Below, in pieces: positions 35,768 through 43,708 of a stretch of 64,000 nt of DNA. Both the position numbers and the translations under genes were made by a program. The notes under the pieces are model-generated. The model was not told where the DNA came from, did no database searches, and was given only the letters and a program-made list of their open reading frames with translations. Source of the DNA: Oscillatoria princeps RMCB-10 (GTDB lineage: Bacteria > Cyanobacteriota > Cyanobacteriia > Cyanobacteriales > Oscillatoriaceae); contig JAHHHT010000032.1 of assembly GCA_019359235.1 (NCBI GenBank), positions 1-64,000 on the forward strand, written 5' to 3'. Every line of letters begins with the position of its first letter. Position 1 is the stretch's first letter.

Positions 35768-35795
35768 TGTGAATCCCTGTGAGGGATTGAAATTG
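35768..35795 (-). repeat. Single CRISPR-repeat-like hairpin
   Basis: On the minus strand TTTCAATCCCTCACAGGGATTC, a stem (AATCCCT/AGGGATT) with a 3-4 nt loop and TTTCAAT lead, as in the 5' half of many cyanobacterial 37-nt CRISPR repeats. No second copy lies at 35-45 nt distance. Similar single hairpins: 4271, 36207-36257, 61932. Confidence 0.55.
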
Positions 35796-35949
35796 AAAAA
35801 GGTTGCTTCTCAACAGGGCAGCGCCGGCAGTGTTGCCCTGTGCGGACTGGCCCTCCCCTCTCCTGTCGCGCCTTTGGGAGGGAGCCGGTAGGGGCGGCCC
35901 CCCGTGGCCGCCCGCCCCCCGTGGCCGCCCGCCCCCGTGGCCGCCTGGG

Positions 35950-36207
35950 GCGCAAATCGTACCGGACAGGACGCAAGCCGGTGAGTTCGACCGTCACCCC
36001 CTCTGGGCCTGTAGGGGCGGCCCCCGTCGCCGCCTGGGCCGGCGGCACGCGAGCCGGTGGCAATCTCTCTCACAGCTTTGAACAGTTCGCCCACCGGCAC
36101 CGAGGCTTTTTTCAACAGCGCCCCGGATATTGAGAACATCTTCACGCGGGTGACTGGCGGATCGGTTTCCAATATTGATGGGGCGCTGCCAGCCGGCGGC
36201 ACGGCTA
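35950..36207 (+). pseudogene. Filamentous haemagglutinin (TPS-domain) N-terminal fragment, frameshifted
   Basis: Pieces in different frames spell the start of a two-partner-secretion exoprotein: AQIVPD (35950), SSTVTPSGP (about 35992), then after a GTAGGGGCGGCCCCCGTCGC insertion [16 protein letters not shown] (36041-36090), and in another frame [20 protein letters not shown] and [18 protein letters not shown] (36092-36207). This is the order found in cyanobacterial haemagglutinin-like proteins, which reach over 700 residues. It breaks exactly at a TTTCAATCCCG repeat. At least two frameshifts and a 3' truncation make it inactive. Confidence 0.7.
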
Positions 36208-36345
36208 TTTCAATCCCGTTTTTCAATCCCGTTTTTCAATCCCGTTGCCGGGATTCAGCTGGCCAAAAATATTCTTCTCCTGCCGCCGGCTGAAATTATT
36301 ATCGCATTGATTTCGGCTTGTTTGCATGCAGCGGGATGCTCCCCA
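36207..36345. repeat. Triplicated TTTTTCAATCCCG plus dispersed repeat block
   Basis: TTTCAATCCCGTT occurs three times in a row (36207-36246), the last forming CCCGTTGCCGGGATTCA, then CAGCTGGCCAAAAATATTCT and CTGAAATTATTATCGCATT. The latter part matches 4290-4360. Expansion of the first 13 bases looks like slippage at the hairpin foot. Confidence 0.65.
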
Positions 36346-37328
36346 TTCCACCGCCTCAGCCCCTCAGCCCCTCACCCCCTACCCTTGTGGGAGCGACTGG
36401 GTGGGCGACCGGCCCTCAAGGGGAGGCGATCCTCACCGGACAAGCGCCCTCTGCCACGCCTTACAGTCCAAGGCTGACGCCTGCCGGCTGCCGTGAATTA
36501 CATATTAAAGATTAAAGACATTAAACATTAAACAATTTTGTCAGGACTTCCCCCGCCGGTGGGAGGGAATTTGCCATAAATGGGGGGCTTTACCCCTTAT
36601 GACTATTACCCCTCAGGGAGCCGGTTGAATCCGCAAATCCTGAGTCACCGGCAGCGACTGAGATCGTGTTTATAAAGCAATTGTTAAGCCCTGCTGCCAC
36701 CGAAAAACCGGCTTTCTGGTGCCGGCGACAAGAAACGCCCTTAGATAGCAGTTTTCAATGGGATGAAGCAGCCCTTTGAAACCCCGTTTCGTAGGGGCGG
36801 GCCACCCACGGAGACCGCCCTCTTCCGGGTTTCTCAGTACCTCACAAAGAATGAAAAACGCAATAACTCCAGCTATTCATTACTAGCATCTTCCTTTAGG
36901 AAGATTTAGGTGTGGGACATTGGCGAGGCCATCACCGGTGGGGGTTGGTTGGAGTCCTTCAGCTGCCAAAAAGAGCCAAGAGCGCGGAGTTTAGCCGATT
37001 TCCCACGCCCCACTCCCGCCGCTGTGCCCAAAAAAGGGATTTTCCACCGCAAGTAAAGCCGCAAATTCTCGGTTAAAGCGTACTGCTTGAGCGGGCGACA
37101 TGTCCCGCCGTAAGCACTTCTGCTTACCCACTTAAAATCGCACAAACAAACTTACTACGTTAAGCCAATAACGGGCTTTTTGCCAATAACCTTTAGATAG
37201 GTTTGCCCCGCAGCACCGCTTGAAAATGAGAGAATATTAAGTTTTATTACAAACCCAGCCAAAAAGTTGTCATCAGGATTTGGCTGCAGTAAGTTAGTAA
37301 GCGTAGTGAATAGGGAGGCGCAACTGCC
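36346..37328. other. Long region without supported gene
   Basis: GC-rich repeats to about 36480, then an AT-rich run (TTAAAGATTAAAGACATTAA, about 36503), a segment GACTATTACCCCTCAG (36600) that resembles the promoter part of the short-RNA units but without their core, a GTAGGGGCGGG repeat (36793), a partial MITE end GGGTTTCTCAGTACCTCAC (36826-36844), and GGCGGGACATGTCGCCCGC as a small palindrome on the minus strand (about 37095-37115). The promoter of the 37329 gene should be in the last 150 bases. Confidence 0.5.
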
Positions 37329-37670
37329 ATGACCCAAGTTCAAAGCACTGACGAGATTCGGCAAATCCAAATGCTGATGGCGATGTTTTTATGTCTGTCG
37401 CCCGAAAGCAAGCTGCGGGAGTTTATGGAAGCGTCGTTACAGGCTGCTGAAAGCCAGACCACAAGCCAAGTTTCTGCAATTACAGATACAAGTGCGGATG
37501 GCCTGAAAACCTGGTTGGAGTCTCTCTTGGCTCAGGGAGGACTGACAGAAGACGAACAGAAATTGGTGGACTGGCAAAATAATTCAGACAATATGTCAGC
37601 AGCCATTAAAGAGTTTGTAGCTCTCCAAGATAAGCTGAATATCAAGCTGAGCGTCCAGACCAAGTCCTAG
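37329..37670 (+). CDS. Hypothetical protein at the head of the lanthipeptide locus
   Basis: A 113-residue, mostly helical protein (EIRQIQMLMAMFLCLSPESK, LKTWLESLLAQGGLTEDEQK, MSAAIKEFVALQDKLNIKLS). One Cys only and no leader-core pattern, so it does not look like a precursor. No family recognised. A second copy of its last ~20 codons plus the following spacer lies at 38235-38360, before the second precursor, showing that the duplicated unit began inside this gene. GGAGGCGCAACTGCC precedes the ATG. Co-transcription with the precursors is likely but unproven. Confidence 0.7.
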   Translation: MTQVQSTDEIRQIQMLMAMFLCLSPESKLREFMEASLQAAESQTTSQVSAITDTSADGLKTWLESLLAQGGLTEDEQKLVDWQNNSDNMSAAIKEFVALQDKLNIKLSVQTKS

Positions 37671-37818
37671 AGCGAAAGCCCCACTAGGTGCGATTGGCAG
37701 CAATAAACTGTCTCAGCTATTGCTGAGATGTTCTGGGGGGTGCCGAGTTTTAAAATAAACTCTTGGAGAAAACTCCCAATAGTAACAAGAAAAAAAGTTA
37801 ACTTTTGGAGAAAAGTTG

Positions 37819-38100
37819 ATGTCTATTACTCTCGAAAAACCGTCTGTCACTTACCTCGAACAGTTATTCCAGCAGGCGGCAATTGATGCCGATTTCCGCG
37901 ACGAGCTTTTGGCAAATCCGGAAGCTTTTGGGATTCCAGCCGGTGCGGAAATTGGGCTGCCGGCAGCAGTGGAAAAGCAGGAGCAGTCGGTATTCGAGTT
38001 GCTCGACGACGCTTTGGGTGAATTAAATATAGCCGTAGCGTGCGCGACCACCTGTAGCTTCGGCCCTTTTACCATCGTCTGTGACGGGACAACGAAGTAA
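37819..38100 (+). CDS. lanA1: Class II lanthipeptide precursor 1
   Basis: A 93-residue precursor. The leader (about 1-68) is acidic and helical with ATYPICAL NHLP/Nif11-like text: YLEQLFQQAAIDADFRDELL, ANPEAFGIPAGAE, FELLDDALGELN. The core, about the last 22-25 residues, is AVACATTCSFGPFTIVCDGT-TK with three Cys and several Ser/Thr able to form (methyl)lanthionines. GGAG 8 nt before ATG 37819 fixes the start. Leader cleavage site is uncertain, since no clear Gly-Gly is seen; the ALGEL region is the best candidate. The LanM gene lies 870 bp downstream. Confidence 0.85.
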   Translation: MSITLEKPSVTYLEQLFQQAAIDADFRDELLANPEAFGIPAGAEIGLPAAVEKQEQSVFELLDDALGELNIAVACATTCSFGPFTIVCDGTTK

Positions 38101-38109
38101 TTTAGGCGC

Positions 38110-38189
38110 AAACATCAGATTTCAGGCTATAGCCTGAAATCTGATGTTTCCAGGCTAGCGTCACACTATTAAATAGTGTGATGCTAGCC
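38110..38189. terminator. Two long perfect hairpins behind precursor 1
   Basis: A 40-bp perfect palindrome (38110-38149; arms AAACATCAGATTTCAGGCTA) starts 9 bp after the lanA1 stop. A second palindrome follows (38153-38189; GGCTAGC...ACTATTAAATAGT...GCTAGCC). They may attenuate or stabilise the precursor mRNA so that LanM is made in lower amount. Behind precursor 2 the first hairpin is broken by an insertion. Confidence 0.7.
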
Positions 38190-38453
38190 CAGTTCTGAGG
38201 AGTTTTATAGCCCTTCTCACTTTGACGGGATAGCTTGTAGCTCTCCAAGATAAGCTGAAGATAAAGCTGAGCGTCCAGCCAAAGTCCTAGAGAGAAAGCC
38301 CCACTAGGTGGGACAGGCAGCAATGAACTGTCTCTGCCAGAGCTGAGATGGCTTTACAGGGTGATTCCGAGTCTTCAAAGGAACTTTTTTTATTCCCGTG
38401 ACAGACCGCCGACTAATAATCAAGCAACCTGTAAAATATTGGAGAAAAAGTTG

Positions 38454-38735
38454 ATGTCTATTACTCTCGAAAAACCGTCTGTCACTTACCTCGAACAGTT
38501 ATTCCAGCAGGCGGCGATTGATGCCGATTTCCGCGACGAGCTTTTGGCCAATCCGGAAGCTTTTGGGATTCCAGCCGGTGCGGAACTCGCGCTGCCGGCA
38601 GCAGTGGAAAAGCAGTCGCAGTCGGTATTCGAGTTGCTCGACGATGCTTTGGGTGAATTAAATATAGTCGCACAGTGCGGGGCCACCTGTAGCGTCGGTG
38701 TTATTACCATAGTCTGTGACGGGGCAACGAAATAA
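38454..38735 (+). CDS. lanA2: Class II lanthipeptide precursor 2
   Basis: A 93-residue paralogue of precursor 1. The leader is nearly identical (differences at EL-AL for EI-GL and KQSQS for KQEQS). The core differs at about eight positions: VAQCGATCSVGVITIVCDGA-TK. All three Cys, TCS, the TIVCDG block and the final TK are kept. GGAGAAAAAG precedes ATG 38454. A conserved leader with a varied core is the expected picture of two products handled by one LanM. Confidence 0.85.
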   Translation: MSITLEKPSVTYLEQLFQQAAIDADFRDELLANPEAFGIPAGAELALPAAVEKQSQSVFELLDDALGELNIVAQCGATCSVGVITIVCDGATK

Positions 38736-38772
38736 TTTAGGCGCAAACATCAGTTTTCAGGCAATAGCCTGA

Positions 38773-38880
38773 TACCAAGTTTGGATTTTGGATTTGGGAT
38801 TTTGGATTGCAAAAGGCGGCAGTAAAGCCTTTTCATATCTGGGGAAGCTCCTATCTATCCTAACTTGGTAGGAGAGGATG
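38773..38880. mobile_element. MITE-like element in the hairpin behind precursor 2
   Basis: Ends TACCAAGTT and AACTTGGTA are a perfect 9-bp inverted repeat; inside are GGATTTTGGATTTGGGATTT, GCAAAAGGCGGCAGTAAAGC and CTTTTCATATC. A related element is at 15726-15826. In the first duplication unit the site is empty and the hairpin intact, so insertion came after the duplication. Confidence 0.7.
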
Positions 38881-38969
38881 TTTACGTTTACAGGCTAGCA
38901 TCACACTATTTAACCGTGGGATGCTAGCCCAGTTAAGATGAGTTTTATACCAGCTGTAATTTGCTTGCG

Positions 38970-41900
38970 ATGCTTGATAATTCTGCTTTTCTGGACATGG
39001 CCTGTCGCGCCAGCAACTTGTCAGAGCGCACTCTCATTGTAAAACAGTTAGCAGAGCGCTCGGCACCGGCGGCATTTCCCGCACAGCTCAGCCCTTTGGA
39101 TAGCTGGAACCTCAAGAAATTGGCTGGCAAATTAGCTGTGCGGCCCTTCAAAGAGTCTTATGAGGCTGGAACGGTAGATATATCGGTAAAGGAAACCCTG
39201 GAAAAGCGGTTAATCGAGTACAAGTTATATGAATTAAATTGGGAAAACTTGTCTGACTCGGAAAAGCTAGAGTTTATCAAACCCCACAGCCAGTGGCTGA
39301 GCGTTTATCAAGCAGCGCTGGCCACACTAGACTTGCCGCAACAGAAGTTTTCTGGAAGTCGCTGGTACGAGCCCGAGATTTATTACGGAAACTTTGCAAA
39401 AGTTTGCGAGCCCTTCCTGCGGCTGGCTGGCGAAAGGTTGCAAGCCGTGTGCGAGGCGGTCAATCTGTCCGGTGGCACCCATAAAATTAATTCGCAAGTG
39501 GTGACTGATATTCAGCTTCACCTGCTCAATCGCTTTGAAATGGCTTTAGCCTGGGCGCTGGAAGCGGATATCAATGTTTACTGCGCTAAAAACAAGATCG
39601 CCAAATCTGAAGGGCCAAATGCTTATATTGCTTACCTGGAACAGAATTTTGGCAACCAACTCGACTACCATCGCTTTTATTGCAAGTTTCCCGTGCTGGG
39701 GCGCTGGCTGGCTCAAGTCACCTCTTTTGTCTGCGACATTGGCGAAGAAGTGCTGCGCCGGCTGACCGCCGATCGGGATGAAATAGGTGCCACGTTCTTT
39801 GGAGGCGGGCAAATTGCGGAAATCAAATCGTTCAAGTTGGGGAAATCTGACAGCCATGCGGGGGGCAAAAGCGTCGTCCTCGTCGAACTGGAGTTAGGGA
39901 ATTCCGAACCGGCGACTCTCGTCTACAAGCCCCGCTGCATTAAATCGGAAGCGGCGCTGCAAGGCTTGTTGGAAAATTTGACTGAAGAGGGAGTCGTTGA
40001 ATTTGCGACTTACAAAGTGCTGTGTAAAGATGGGTATGGCTACGCAGAGTTTATCCCTGCCGGTCAAAACCACATGGAGAGCGAGAGGGAAGTCGAGAGG
40101 TTCTACCGGCAGCTGGGCGGATATTTAGGCATCTTCCACACACTCGGCGGTGGCGACCTGCATTATGAAAACATTCTGGTAGCCAGGGGAAACGCCTTCA
40201 TCTGCGACTGCGAAACCGTCTTGGAAGTGGTGCCGCGCGGTCAGGAAAAAATGCTGGATACAGTGTTTGATTCCGTGTTTAAAACCGTCATGCTGGAATG
40301 GCCGCGCGCCAGTGGGGACGGTGCTGGCAGCGAGATGAAGCTGAGCGCCTACAGCGGCGGCGAATCATACGAGGTTCCATTTGCTGTGCCCCAAATTAAC
40401 CAGAACCGCATGTCACTCGCTGTGGGGGTGCAGCATCAAGTTGGCGTTCGGGTTGAGGGAGAAGCCACAAATCGCATTTATTACAGCGGTCAGCTGGTCA
40501 GTCCCCAGGATTATAAAGACTCTATTGTGGGGGGGTTCAACCGGGTTTATAACTGGTTTCAAGAAAACCCCACTCAAGCCATAACCGAGCTAAAAGAATT
40601 ATTCGCCCCCTCACTGGTGCGCTTTATCAACTGGGGGACGCAAGCGTATACCAAATTAATGATTTCAGCCCGGCATCCAAAATGCCTCGCCGAGCCACTG
40701 GAAGTGGATTTGATTTTCAGCAGTTTGCTGGAGCACCGGCGGGAGTGGGACAAGAGCGGTCAGCTGGCAGAGCTGGAAGTGGCGGCTATGTGGCAATTAG
40801 ACGTGCCGATTTTCACAGCCAAGGCGGCTGGCAGCAATGAGTTGGTTTATAATTACCAGCTGTCACTGCCGGACGCTCTGGCGATGTCGCCCTTGGAGAA
40901 TGCAGTCAGGCGGATTGAGAAATTATCGGCAGAGAGCCGCATCCGGCAAAACCAGTACATCTATGCCAGCTTGTCCGCCGAGGAGATTAACAGCCCCTAT
41001 TTCATTGCTTCAGCGGTGAATTACGCCAAGCAAATAGGCTGGCAACTGTGCGAGTTACTCCAACCTGCCGGCAGCAAGGCTCCCTGGAAAACGTATGAAT
41101 ATACAGCTTTGGGGAAACGCCACGCGGATATCAGTGGCGATCTGTACGAGGGGACAGCGGGAATTTGCCTATTTTTGGCCTACCTGGATGCGATTGAACC
41201 CCAGGCAGAATTTCGCCAAGTGGCGGAGCGAGCCCTGGAATATGCCATAGAGCACCGCAATACCGCACTGATTGGAGCGTACCAAGGTGTGGCGGGGTTG
41301 ATTTACTTGCTGACGCACCTGGCTGTGCTGTGGGAGAAACCGGCTCTGCTCGATTTGGCTGTGAGCTTGACGGGTGAGCTGAAACCGCGCATCTGTGAGG
41401 ACAGGTACTTCGACATTCTGATTGGTGCCGCTGGGATTATTCCCGTGATGCTGGGTTTAGCAGGAGCGACTGCCGGTCAGGGCATCGATGTGGCTCACCA
41501 GTGCGCTCAACACTTACTGCAGCACGCGAAGAGCGAGAACGACACGCTGAGTTGGCCTCACAATCCACCGGAGTTAGTGCGAGGGAATTTGACAGGATTT
41601 TCTCACGGAGCCGGCGGGATTGGTTGGGCGCTAATTATGCTGGGCTGTTACGCGAATCAGCCTGAATATATTGCGGCGGGACGGCAAGCTTTTGCTTATG
41701 AAGCGAGCCAATTCGACTCCGAACACCGCGACTGGTATGACTTGCGGAAATCAGTGATGACAGGCAACCCGGATGAGCTGCATTTTGCGAATGCCTGGTG
41801 CAGCGGTGCGGCGGGGATTGGTTTGAGCCGGATTGCCAGTTGGGCGGCTTTGGGGAAAACTGACGACGCGATATTGCGCGATGCTTACATGGCGCTCAAT

Positions 41901-42215
41901 GCCACTTTGCGGAATTTCAGCCAATTGGGAAATGATTCGCTGTGTCACGGGAAAGCGGGGAACGCCGAGCTATTGCTGCGGGTGGCTCTGCTGAGGGACG
42001 AGCCTTATTTGCAGATGGAAGCCAACGTGCAAGCGCAGGCGCAGTGGCGCAATTTTGAAAAGGCCCGTCGCTGGATTTGCGGTGCCGGTGGGAGCGATGT
42101 GTATGCCGGTTTAATGCTGGGACTGGCTGGGATTGGCGCGCACTTTTTGCGTTTAGCTCATCCGCAGCGCGTTCCCTCACCTCTGCTGCTCGATCCGCCG
42201 CCGGTGGTAAAATAA
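38970..42215 (+). CDS. lanM: Class II lanthipeptide synthetase LanM
   Basis: A 1081-residue bifunctional enzyme: it phosphorylates and removes water from Ser/Thr of the core, then adds Cys thiols to form (methyl)lanthionine. The N-terminal dehydratase (about 1-640, DUF4135) has a kinase-like centre: TLVYKPR, GGGDLHYENIL and ICDCETVLE. The C-terminal LanC-like cyclase (about 700-1075) has SHGAGGIG, WCSGAAGIG (Cys944) and LCHGKAGN (Cys992-His993), the full Cys-Cys-His zinc site. ATG 38970 is preferred; an in-frame TTG lies three codons upstream, and neither has a clear ribosome site. No LanT follows. Confidence 0.95.
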   Translation: MLDNSAFLDMACRASNLSERTLIVKQLAERSAPAAFPAQLSPLDSWNLKKLAGKLAVRPFKESYEAGTVDISVKETLEKRLIEYKLYELNWENLSDSEKLEFIKPHSQWLSVYQAALATLDLPQQKFSGSRWYEPEIYYGNFAKVCEPFLRLAGERLQAVCEAVNLSGGTHKINSQVVTDIQLHLLNRFEMALAWALEADINVYCAKNKIAKSEGPNAYIAYLEQNFGNQLDYHRFYCKFPVLGRWLAQVTSFVCDIGEEVLRRLTADRDEIGATFFGGGQIAEIKSFKLGKSDSHAGGKSVVLVELELGNSEPATLVYKPRCIKSEAALQGLLENLTEEGVVEFATYKVLCKDGYGYAEFIPAGQNHMESEREVERFYRQLGGYLGIFHTLGGGDLHYENILVARGNAFICDCETVLEVVPRGQEKMLDTVFDSVFKTVMLEWPRASGDGAGSEMKLSAYSGGESYEVPFAVPQINQNRMSLAVGVQHQVGVRVEGEATNRIYYSGQLVSPQDYKDSIVGGFNRVYNWFQENPTQAITELKELFAPSLVRFINWGTQAYTKLMISARHPKCLAEPLEVDLIFSSLLEHRREWDKSGQLAELEVAAMWQLDVPIFTAKAAGSNELVYNYQLSLPDALAMSPLENAVRRIEKLSAESRIRQNQYIYASLSAEEINSPYFIASAVNYAKQIGWQLCELLQPAGSKAPWKTYEYTALGKRHADISGDLYEGTAGICLFLAYLDAIEPQAEFRQVAERALEYAIEHRNTALIGAYQGVAGLIYLLTHLAVLWEKPALLDLAVSLTGELKPRICEDRYFDILIGAAGIIPVMLGLAGATAGQGIDVAHQCAQHLLQHAKSENDTLSWPHNPPELVRGNLTGFSHGAGGIGWALIMLGCYANQPEYIAAGRQAFAYEASQFDSEHRDWYDLRKSVMTGNPDELHFANAWCSGAAGIGLSRIASWAALGKTDDAILRDAYMALNATLRNFSQLGNDSLCHGKAGNAELLLRVALLRDEPYLQMEANVQAQAQWRNFEKARRWICGAGGSDVYAGLMLGLAGIGAHFLRLAHPQRVPSPLLLDPPPVVK

Positions 42216-42412
42216 TCTCTAAAGCGATTTAGCTGCAAAGGACGATTCAACCTCAAGAAAGACTCGTAGGGTGCGTTCCCTATCCCACCCTTCCCGATGG
42301 AGGTGCGTTCCCGCGCGAGGGAACGCACCCTACCCCTACCTCGATCCGCCGCCGGTGGTAAAATAATCTCTCAACCGATTTAGCTGCAAAGGACGATTCA
42401 ACCTAAAGAAAG
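42190..42412 (+). repeat. 73-bp direct repeat of the lanM 3' end around a pair of palindromes
   Basis: TCGATCCGCCGCCGGTGGTA, then AAATAATCTCT, GATTTAGCTGCAAAGGACGA and TTCAACCT(C/A)AAGAAAG, occur at 42190-42262 and 42341-42412. The first copy contains the true lanM stop. Between them lie two GTGCGTTCCC/GGGAACGCAC palindromes (42268-42333) of the window-wide family. This layout suggests palindrome insertion coupled to duplication of the target. Confidence 0.8.
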
Positions 42413-42422
42413 GAGAGTCAAG

Positions 42423-42590
42423 GTGAGTCAAGAGACGCTCGCTCAGCGGGACTGGCAATCAGTTCTAGAAGCCTATCAAGCTTCTTCGCCCTACAATTAC
42501 GCTGTCATGGACGACTTCCTCGCTCCTGGTGTTTGCGAGCAACTGCATCAAGAGTTACTGCATCATGAAGGGTGGCGCTACCAGAACTAA
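42423..42590 (+). pseudogene. N-terminal stump of a 2OG-Fe(II) oxygenase
   Basis: A GTG-started 55-codon frame (AAGGAGAGTCAAG before it) reading RDWQSVLEAYQASSPYNYAV, MDDFLAPGVCEQLHQELLHH and EGWRYQN-stop. This matches how cyanobacterial 2OG-Fe(II) oxygenases begin; the following 200 residues with the His-Asp-His iron site are missing. After the stop the same frame stays readable for a short while (TGQVSLGGTGNWLG) before a GGGCTTTAGCCCC repeat. It is likely the remains of a tailoring enzyme of the locus. Confidence 0.6.
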
Positions 42591-42739
42591 ACAGGCCAAG
42601 TCTCACTAGGTGGAACCGGCAACTGGCTGGGGATAACTTTGATGAATTCCGCCGTTTGTAGTTGGGCTTTAGCCCCACCAGTGCAAAAGTTGCTTGAAAT
42701 GCGATCAAAAAAATCATTAAAACCCATAGGATAAACCCT

Positions 42740-43708
42740 GTGTCAAAAGAAGCCTTTATCCAGTTCTATCAAGCCATCTTCAAAACGGAAGAGTTGAAAG
42801 AGAAGATCCGGGCAATGACCAGCACTCAGGAGCTAATCAAGCTTGGCTCCCAGTACGGCTACGGCTTTACCCGGGAGGACATAGCAGAAGCCTCTAATTC
42901 TTACGTCCCAGACAGTGGCCAAGAAGTTGGGGCAAACAACAGTCAAGCAGTTGCGTCAAAAAACTCTGAAGCAGATTTGTCCCCCAATGGTTCGCAGTTT
43001 TACCACTATGAATTTGAATTTTCCGAAATTCCAGGGTTTGAGGAAATAGATCGAGATCTGGATAGCCTTAAAATTAAGCCCAGTACAGTGGATCTCAACC
43101 TGTATGAAAAAAGCTTCCGAGAGGACGATTTTAATTTTGCCTCTCTTTCCCCGGCTTCTCCGGAATTCCAGCAGCACTATTCGGACATTATGGAGCCCTG
43201 CTTTAATCCAAAAATCCCCCTCCCTGAACCTGAATATACTCAGCGCCACTTCCACTTAATCAACTTGGATCTTCATGTCGAACATCCGCTTTATGAAGAC
43301 TATTTGAGTGACAAAGTTAGGCTTGTCAAACGCCTGGAAAACTTCTTTGACGCTGAAATCAGGTTTTCAGGGAGCTTGTGGTATCCGCCTAAGGCTTACA
43401 GGGTTTGGCACACGAATGAAAACCAGCCGGGCTGGAGAATGTACCTGATTGATTTTGACACAGCCGAATTAGGCGGAGAGGGTGAGTCCTTTTTCCGCTA
43501 CATGAATCCGGAAACAAAAGAGCTAGTTACTCTGCCTGAAAGGCCCAAGTTAGTGAGATTTTTTAAAATCGAACAAGAACCCAGTAAATTATTTTGGCAC
43601 TGTATCGTCAATGCGACAAAATTCAACCGTTGGAGTTTTGGATTTGAGGTTCCTGATACTTGGATGAGCCGTATCTTTAGCAGCCGCAAGCGCACAGCCG
43701 AAATATAG
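42740..43708 (+). CDS. Nif11-domain protein fused to a 2OG-Fe(II)-oxygenase-like domain
   Basis: A 322-residue protein from GTG 42740. Residues 2-49 are a Nif11 domain (EAFIQFYQAIFKTEELKEKI, LGSQYGYGFTREDI), which normally forms the leader of RiPP precursors. A low-complexity acidic linker follows (50-150). The C-terminal part (about 170-315) resembles prolyl/aspartyl-hydroxylase-type oxygenases: LWYPPKAYRVWHTNENQPGW, MYLIDFD, FFKIEQEPSKLFWHCIVNAT, RWSFGFEV, with two His and an Arg at plausible iron and 2-oxoglutarate positions. I infer hydroxylation of a peptide, perhaps the locus's own lanthipeptides. No Cys-rich core is present, so it is an enzyme, not a precursor. Confidence 0.7.
   Translation: MSKEAFIQFYQAIFKTEELKEKIRAMTSTQELIKLGSQYGYGFTREDIAEASNSYVPDSGQEVGANNSQAVASKNSEADLSPNGSQFYHYEFEFSEIPGFEEIDRDLDSLKIKPSTVDLNLYEKSFREDDFNFASLSPASPEFQQHYSDIMEPCFNPKIPLPEPEYTQRHFHLINLDLHVEHPLYEDYLSDKVRLVKRLENFFDAEIRFSGSLWYPPKAYRVWHTNENQPGWRMYLIDFDTAELGGEGESFFRYMNPETKELVTLPERPKLVRFFKIEQEPSKLFWHCIVNATKFNRWSFGFEVPDTWMSRIFSSRKRTAEI

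Larger units (their letters stand above)
38235..38950 (+). repeat. Second copy of the precursor duplication unit
   Basis: CTTGTAGCTCTCCAAGATAA at 38234 matches the 3' end of the 37329 gene (37615). The match continues through the spacer (AAAGCCCCACTAGGTG), the precursor gene and both downstream hairpins to GAGTTTTATA (38941). First copy: 37615-38210. The second is longer because of the 108-bp element at 38773-38880. The units are tandem with about 25 bp between. Confidence 0.85.

Noticed and set aside
36207-36257. CRISPR array
   Set aside because: The repeated unit is 13 bp with no spacers, so it is slippage at a hairpin foot, not an array; no cas gene in the window.
36906-37145. 79-codon minus-strand frame
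   Set aside because: No domain, composition like its repeat-rich surroundings.
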